NCBI RefSeq assembly: GCF_020166515.1
Contig: NZ_JAINZT010000006.1
Coordinates: forward strand, 62,001 to 126,000
Length of the DNA: 64,000 nt
From: Robertkochia flava
GTDB taxonomy: Bacteria > Bacteroidota > Bacteroidia > Flavobacteriales > Flavobacteriaceae
Direction: 5' to 3'
Both the position numbers and the translations under genes were made by a program. Of this stretch, positions 62,497-64,000 are shown one piece after another. Each line of letters begins with the position of its first letter. The first letter of the stretch is position 1. Under the pieces are notes generated by a model. The model was not told where the DNA came from. It saw only the letters and a program-made list of their open reading frames with translations, and made no database searches.

Positions 62497-63745
62497 ATGC
62501 TTTTACTTCCGGAAATTCTTTTCCTTCAAGGATCACCCTGTCAATATTGTTGTTTCCAAAATCATAGGGGAGGTACTCGTAAGACGGTATTTCCCTGGTT
62601 ATGATGAAACTGGCTTTTTTTCCTTTGGTGATGCTTCCATGAGAGGTGGAAAGTCCCATGGCATAGGCCCCGTTTACTGTTGCGGCGTTAATGGCTTCCT
62701 CCGGTGTCATTCTCATTTTAATACAGGAAGTGGCAACCGCCAGATTCATATTGCCGCTTGGCGCTGTTCCCGGGTTGTAATCGGTGGCAATGGCCAGGGG
62801 GAGTCCTGCATCAATGATCTTCCGTGCAGGCGTGTAGGGTATGGATATAAAGAAGGAGCACAGTGGCAGGGCCACCGGTATGGTGGAACTGTCCTTCAGG
62901 GCTTCCAGGTCGTTTTCATTTAAAACTTCAAGGTGGTCTACACTTAAAGCCTTGTTCTTTACAGCAGCCGGTATACCTCCAATAATGTTAAACTGGTTGA
63001 CATGTACCTTTGGGGCGAGATCATATTGGGCAGCAGCTTCAAGGAGCCGTTCCATGTCTGCTACCGTAAAATAGCCTTCCTCGCAGAAAATATCAATATA
63101 ATCCGCCAGTTTCTCCCTGGCAACCTCGGGCAGGATCTCATCGATTACCATATCCATGTAGCCTTCCCGGTTATTTTTGTAATTGGCAGGAATGGCATGA
63201 GCACCGAGGAAGGTTGATTTAATGCTTACAGGATATTCTTTTTGCAGTCGTTTAATTACTCGGAGCATTTTCAGTTCGGCTTCTTTGGTAAGTCCGTAAC
63301 CACTTTTGATCTCTATAGCTCCGGTTCCCTGGGCAATTACCTGTTCCAGGCGCTGTCTCGATTGCTCATAAAGTTCTTCTTCGGAGGTTTTTTGCAGCCT
63401 TTCTGCCGAATTGAGAATACCACCACCCTTTTTGGCGATCTCTTCATAGGTGAGTCCGTTGATCCGGTCAACAAATTCCTGTTCCCGGTTCCCTGCGTAT
63501 ACCAGGTGGGTATGGCTGTCTATCCAGGTGGGAAGTACGAACCGTCCCTTCAGGTCGACCACCCTGTCTGCAATTTCGGTATTGACATACCGCATCTCGC
63601 CAAAGTCGGCTATGGTATCGTTTTCCACCAGTAAAAAAGCGTCCTGTAGCCTGGGAAGAATATTCATAGCTCTCCCTTTGAGAAGGGTTACATTTCTGTC
63701 TCTTACCTGTAAGAGTTCCTTTATGTTTATATAGAGTGTTTTCAT
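62495..63745 (-). CDS. hutI: Imidazolonepropionase
   Basis: The 416-residue amidohydrolase opens the imidazolone ring in histidine degradation, giving N-formimidoyl-glutamate. LPTWIDSHTHLVYAGNREQEF holds the H-x-H metal ligands and the substrate Arg, EIKSGYGL the substrate site, STFLGAHAIPANY another metal His, LSVDHLEV the next, and ATDYNPGTAPSGNM the Asp. All are intact. The product is the substrate of HutG, which is 22 kb away on the same strand. The gene has a TACCTTTG box 18 bases upstream and diverges from pta. Confidence 0.94.
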   Translation of the reverse strand: MKTLYINIKELLQVRDRNVTLLKGRAMNILPRLQDAFLLVENDTIADFGEMRYVNTEIADRVVDLKGRFVLPTWIDSHTHLVYAGNREQEFVDRINGLTYEEIAKKGGGILNSAERLQKTSEEELYEQSRQRLEQVIAQGTGAIEIKSGYGLTKEAELKMLRVIKRLQKEYPVSIKSTFLGAHAIPANYKNNREGYMDMVIDEILPEVAREKLADYIDIFCEEGYFTVADMERLLEAAAQYDLAPKVHVNQFNIIGGIPAAVKNKALSVDHLEVLNENDLEALKDSSTIPVALPLCSFFISIPYTPARKIIDAGLPLAIATDYNPGTAPSGNMNLAVATSCIKMRMTPEEAINAATVNGAYAMGLSTSHGSITKGKKASFIITREIPSYEYLPYDFGNNNIDRVILEGKEFPEVKA

Positions 63746-63762
63746 GATCTGAGCCTTAAACT

Positions 63763-63770
63763 CAAAGGTA
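63763..63770 (-). promoter_or_regulatory. -7 box of hutI
   Basis: On the minus strand TACCTTTG matches TAnnTTTG, 17 bases before the hutI ATG. The -33 side is weak. It is only about 8 bases from the -33 element of the divergent pta promoter, so the two polymerases would compete. Confidence 0.45.
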
Positions 63771-63778
63771 TTAAAACA

Positions 63779-63811
63779 TTTAGGAAAGCTCTTGGTAATA
63801 GCGTAAATTTG
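63779..63811 (+). promoter_or_regulatory. Promoter of pta
   Basis: TTTAG (63779-63783), a 20-base spacer and TAAATTTG (63804-63811) fit the Bacteroidota consensus. The box ends 18 bases before the ATG at 63830. Confidence 0.5.
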
Positions 63812-63829
63812 AAGTACAAAGCGCTATTT

Positions 63830-64000
63830 ATGAATAAAGGAATTTATATCGCCACCCTGGAGGCCAACAGCGGAAAATCGCTGATCTCCCTGGGGCTGAT
63901 GCGAACGCTCCTGGGTAAGACTTCAAAAGTGGCTTATTTCAGGCCTGTGATTGAGGACCTTCCTGAAGGAAAAATGGACAATCACATCGAAACCATTCTG
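63830..64000 (+). CDS. pta: Phosphate acetyltransferase, N-terminal fragment (runs off the right edge)
   Basis: Only the first 57 codons are in the window: MNKGIYIATLEANSGKSLIS, LGLMRTLLGKTSKVAYFRPV, then IEDLPEGKMDNHIETIL. EANSGKS is the P-loop of the BioD/DRTGG-like N-terminal region found in the long (about 700-residue) form of phosphotransacetylase, and the YFRPV that follows matches. Pta interconverts acetyl-CoA and acetyl phosphate. The usual partner ackA should follow outside the window. A BioD-like protein is the only real alternative. Confidence 0.75.
   Translation, partial: MNKGIYIATLEANSGKSLISLGLMRTLLGKTSKVAYFRPVIEDLPEGKMDNHIETIL

Overview
This window looks like a chromosome segment of a marine-type member of the Flavobacteriaceae (Bacteroidota). 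The evidence is a SprB-like adhesin with a type IX secretion C-terminus followed by a PorP/SprF protein, a 60-residue CAL67264-type membrane protein, a short (366-residue) MenE, promoters of the TTTG / TAnnTTTG kind, a general lack of Shine-Dalgarno sequences and several likely TTG starts. There are no rRNA or tRNA genes, phage genes, IS transposases or CRISPR arrays that I can recognise.

Layout. 1-9.2 kb: a lipoprotein cut by the left edge, an FMN reductase, two dihydrolipoyl dehydrogenase paralogues, two solitary small genes (DUF559, four-helix bundle) and a PepSY-like protein, separated by long non-coding mosaics of short repeats. 9.5-30.6 kb: the menaquinone locus (menI-menF-menD, then menB-[SPOR]-menA, then [UPF0173 hydrolase]-menC-[CPBP protease]-menE), interrupted by a tricorn-like protease and a glycosidase on the other strand, a CvfB-like S1 protein, and a LytTR response regulator / HisKA_2 kinase pair. 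No menH is visible. 31-44 kb: DoxX, a secreted M24 peptidase, two GNATs, a lone acyl-CoA carboxylase beta subunit, ettA, a secreted MBL protein, hutG, and gluconate utilisation (gntP plus a gluconokinase / 6-phosphogluconate dehydrogenase fusion). 46-56 kb: pirin, then a minus-strand run yggS - exonuclease/GIY-YIG - DUF3857 - K+ channel - miaA, preceded by an oxidoreductase and hbd. 55.8-64 kb: pcm and smpB (convergent), two lipoproteins, the SprB/SprF-like pair, hutI, and the start of pta.

The most interesting material is non-coding. (1) A structured RNA family that I do not recognise occurs three times (23.5 kb on +, 45.5 and 47.2 kb on -). All copies share a TATATTAG box, a 5' block, a stem-loop with the same loop and a compensatory base-pair change, a second small hairpin and an intrinsic terminator. 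(2) The intergenic regions are mosaics of 6-9 bp tandem repeats and GTCATTGCGAG...GCAATCT hairpins with a consistent architecture. On the strand that leaves a flanking gene 5'->3', the edge repeats are purine-rich; equivalently, each mosaic begins R-rich and ends Y-rich on the + strand, whatever the gene orientation. (3) Arrays of 7 bp units run into the stop codons of several genes (menE, GNAT, pirin, miaA) and appear to have written their last codons.

All calls come from reading the sequence; no database search was run.
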